A model generated the notes under the pieces. The model was given only the letters and a program-made list of their open reading frames with translations, did no database searches and was not told where the DNA came from. Shown here piece by piece: positions 61,776 to 64,000 of a stretch of DNA of 64,000 nucleotides. The translations under genes were made by a program, and so were the position numbers. The DNA is from an uncultured Bacteroidia bacterium (lineage in GTDB: Bacteria > Bacteroidota > Bacteroidia > Bacteroidales > CAJPTX01), in assembly GCA_947252645.1 (NCBI GenBank), contig CAMXWF010000003.1, positions 1 through 64,000 of the forward strand, in the 5' to 3' direction. Every line of letters starts with the position of its first letter. Positions within the stretch are counted from its first letter, which is position 1.

Positions 61776-61856
61776 CCCAACGATGGCCTAGGGCTTTGGC
61801 GCCGCACGCCGGGCACCCTGGGCCGCAGGCGAATCACCGTTAACTCAGCAACTCTT

Positions 61857-64000
61857 ATGGCGCAGGCATGGGACGGCAATAGCATCCGGAAGGCGTTTCT
61901 CGACTTCTTCCAGCAGCACGACCACCAGATAGTGCCCTCGGCTCCCATGGTGATCAAGGACGACCCAACCCTCATGTTTACCAACGCGGGGATGAACCAG
62001 TTCAAGGAATACATCCTCGGGGTGCGGCCCGCCCCCTGGCCCCGCGCATGCGACGCACAGAAATGCCTACGCGTCTCCGGCAAGCAAAACGACCTCGAGG
62101 AGGTAGGCCACGACACCTACCACCACACCATGTTCGAGATGCTGGGCAACTGGTCGTTCGGCAACTACTTCAAGCAAGAAGTCATAGGCTGGGCCTGGGA
62201 GCTGCTCACCAAGGTCTATGGCATAGACCCCAGCAAGCTCTACGCCACCGTGTTTGAAGGCAGCACGCAGGACGGCATCCCGCGCGACCAAGAAGCCCTC
62301 GAATACTGGAAGCAATACCTCCCGGAAGACCACATCCTGCTCGGCTCGCTCAAAGACAACTTCTGGGAAATGGGCGACACGGGCCCCTGCGGCCCCTGCT
62401 CGGAAATCCACATCGACCTCCGTGACCCCCAAGCGCAAAAAAACATCCCCGGTGCCAGCCTGGTGAACAAAGACCACCCACGCGTCATCGAGATTTGGAA
62501 CTTGGTGTTCATGCAATACAACCGTAAGGCCGATGGACACCTCGAACCGCTCCCCCTGCGCTGCGTGGACACCGGCATGGGCCTCGAACGGCTCTGCATG
62601 GTGCTACAGGGCAAGGAGAGCAACTACGACACCGACATATTCCAAACGCTGATAGCCGACTTCGCCCGCCGCGCCGGGGTGCGCTACCATGAGCAGGAGA
62701 GCACCGACGTGGCCCTACGCGTGGTGGCCGACCACCTGCGCGCCGTGGCCTTCGCCATTGCCGACGGACAGCTCCCCTCCAACAATAAAGCCGGCTACGT
62801 CATCCGCCGCATCCTACGACGCGCCGTGCGCTATGGCTACTCCTTCCTGGGCTTTAGGGCGCCCTTCCTGTGCGACGGCGTGGGCCCCCTGATCGCCACC
62901 ATGGGCAGCAACTACCCCGAGCTCCAAGCGCAGCAACGCCTCATAGAGAGCGTCATCCGCGAAGAGGAGGCCGCCTTCCTGCGCACTCTACAAGCTGGCC
63001 TCCAGCTACTCCAGGCCGAGCTGGCCCGCTGCCAACGCGAAGGACGTACACAACTCGAGGGCTCCGTGGCCTTCACCCTCTACGACACCTTTGGCTTCCC
63101 CCGCGACCTCACAGAGCTCATGCTGCGCGAAAAGGGCTTTACGCTCGATGCCGCCGGCTTTGAGCAGGGCATGGCCGAGCAAAAAGCCCGCTCGCGCCAA
63201 GCCGCCACCGTGGTCAGCGGCGACTGGGTGGAACTCCGCCCACAGAAGGACGGCACCGAGTTCGTGGGCTACGACCAGCTCGAAACCCCAGCGCACATCG
63301 TCCGCATGCGCACCGTCGAGCAGCACGGCACCAAGCAATATCAACTCGTACTCGACCGCTCCCCCTTCTACGCCGAGTCGGGCGGACAAGTGGGCGACAA
63401 GGGCTCCCTCACCTCGCCCAACGAGAAGCTCACCGTACTCGATACCCTCAAGGAAAATAACCAAGGCGTGCTGGTAGTCGACCACCTGCCCGAAAGCCCC
63501 ACGCAGGAATTCCAAGCCCAGGTGGACAGCGACCTTAGGGCGCGCACCGCCTGTCACCACACGGCCACCCACCTCCTCCACTACGCCCTACGCCAAGTGC
63601 TCGGGAGCCACGTAGAGCAAAAAGGATCCCTGGTGGAGCCCACGCACCTCCGCTTCGACTTCTCGCATTTCCAGAAAATGCAGCCCGAAGAGCTCCAGTG
63701 CGTAGAGCACATGGTCAATGCGCTGGTGCGCGCCGCGTACCCGCGGGAGGAGTTTCGCGATGTACCCATAGCCCAGGCCCGTCAGATGGGCGCCATGGCC
63801 CTGTTCGGAGAGAAATACGGCGACCATGTGCGCGTGCTGCGCTACGGGCCCTCCACCGAGTTCTGCGGGGGCACGCACGTGGCCAACACGGGCAACATCG
63901 GCTTCTTCAAAATTCTGAGCGAGGGCGCCATATCGGCCGGGGTGCGCCGCATTGAGGCCATTGCAGGCCGTGCGGCCGAGGAATGGATCAATCACACCGT
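61857..64000 (+). CDS. alaS: Alanyl-tRNA synthetase, cut by window end
   Basis: The first 714 codons of a class II synthetase charging tRNA-Ala; the frame is open to base 64000. Seen: MAQAWDGNSIRKAFLDFFQQ, PTLMFTNAGMNQFKEY, KQNDLEEVGHDTYHHTMFEM and LGNWSFGNYFK, EIWNLVFMQYNRKADG, DTGMGLERLCMVLQGKESNY, VVADHLRAVAFAIADGQLPS, and RRAVRYGYSFLGF. The editing domain follows with HHTATHLLHYALRQVLGSHV, then CGGTHVANTGNIGFFKI. The C-terminal oligomerisation domain lies beyond the window. Its substrate tRNA-Ala(CGC) is at the other end of the contig. Confidence 0.97.
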   Translation, partial: MAQAWDGNSIRKAFLDFFQQHDHQIVPSAPMVIKDDPTLMFTNAGMNQFKEYILGVRPAPWPRACDAQKCLRVSGKQNDLEEVGHDTYHHTMFEMLGNWSFGNYFKQEVIGWAWELLTKVYGIDPSKLYATVFEGSTQDGIPRDQEALEYWKQYLPEDHILLGSLKDNFWEMGDTGPCGPCSEIHIDLRDPQAQKNIPGASLVNKDHPRVIEIWNLVFMQYNRKADGHLEPLPLRCVDTGMGLERLCMVLQGKESNYDTDIFQTLIADFARRAGVRYHEQESTDVALRVVADHLRAVAFAIADGQLPSNNKAGYVIRRILRRAVRYGYSFLGFRAPFLCDGVGPLIATMGSNYPELQAQQRLIESVIREEEAAFLRTLQAGLQLLQAELARCQREGRTQLEGSVAFTLYDTFGFPRDLTELMLREKGFTLDAAGFEQGMAEQKARSRQAATVVSGDWVELRPQKDGTEFVGYDQLETPAHIVRMRTVEQHGTKQYQLVLDRSPFYAESGGQVGDKGSLTSPNEKLTVLDTLKENNQGVLVVDHLPESPTQEFQAQVDSDLRARTACHHTATHLLHYALRQVLGSHVEQKGSLVEPTHLRFDFSHFQKMQPEELQCVEHMVNALVRAAYPREEFRDVPIAQARQMGAMALFGEKYGDHVRVLRYGPSTEFCGGTHVANTGNIGFFKILSEGAISAGVRRIEAIAGRAAEEWINHT

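Overview
The window looks like one contig from a fairly GC-rich member of the Bacteroidetes, most likely order Bacteroidales and Porphyromonas-like. Evidence seen here: a type IX secretion (T9SS) C-terminal sorting domain, a BspA-like leucine-rich segment, a dipeptidyl-peptidase-5-like enzyme, a PorT-family barrel, an orphan SiaC protein, a type III pantothenate kinase next to LptC, a Cys-free sirtuin, and a recurrent TACCTTTG box that fits the Bacteroidetes sigma-factor -7 consensus TAnnTTTG. The first 48 bases are not genomic. They are an untrimmed Illumina Nextera adapter with its i5 index, fused to the middle of a tRNA-Ala(CGC) gene, so the left edge is a contig end. The right edge cuts through alaS.

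Layout. 0.1-1.0 kb: no gene seen. 1.0-10.4 kb, all minus: siaC, then a tight run mfd - coaX - OM barrel - TPR protein - lptC - small membrane protein - corC, mixing repair, CoA synthesis and envelope/LPS export. 10.4-11.2 kb: AT-richer non-coding DNA. 11.2-24.9 kb: pckA, an Na+/H+ antiporter, folC, argS, secA, a secreted S9 peptidase and two coupled small membrane proteins. 25.0-40.5 kb: one uninterrupted minus-strand gene for a secreted repeat protein of about 5,166 residues. 41-49.8 kb, plus: a hotdog thioesterase, an M23 peptidase-dxr-rseP-mltD run, yggS, a dihydroorotate-dehydrogenase-like protein and a GlmU-like protein. 49.8-51.4 kb: a decayed and an intact copy of a small OM protein, separated by a structured non-coding segment, then a fragment of a decayed AAA/DUF1703 gene. 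51.4-64 kb: sirtuin-PorT-mutY, gcvP, a DUF1848 protein, two divergent glycosyltransferases, a hemerythrin protein overlapping a LuxR regulator, and alaS.

Physiology (inference): PEP carboxykinase, glycine decarboxylase and an exported dipeptidyl peptidase fit an amino-acid/peptide-using anaerobe. The many envelope genes fit a Gram-negative with a heavily decorated surface.

Most notable items: the giant T9SS cargo protein with about 50 degenerate InlB/Flg_new-like repeats; the reversal of GC skew between about 10.9 and 24.3 kb; the duplicated OM gene with an intervening terminator-ended structured segment; and the near-invariant TACCTTTG box. No CRISPR array, insertion sequence or rRNA was seen.
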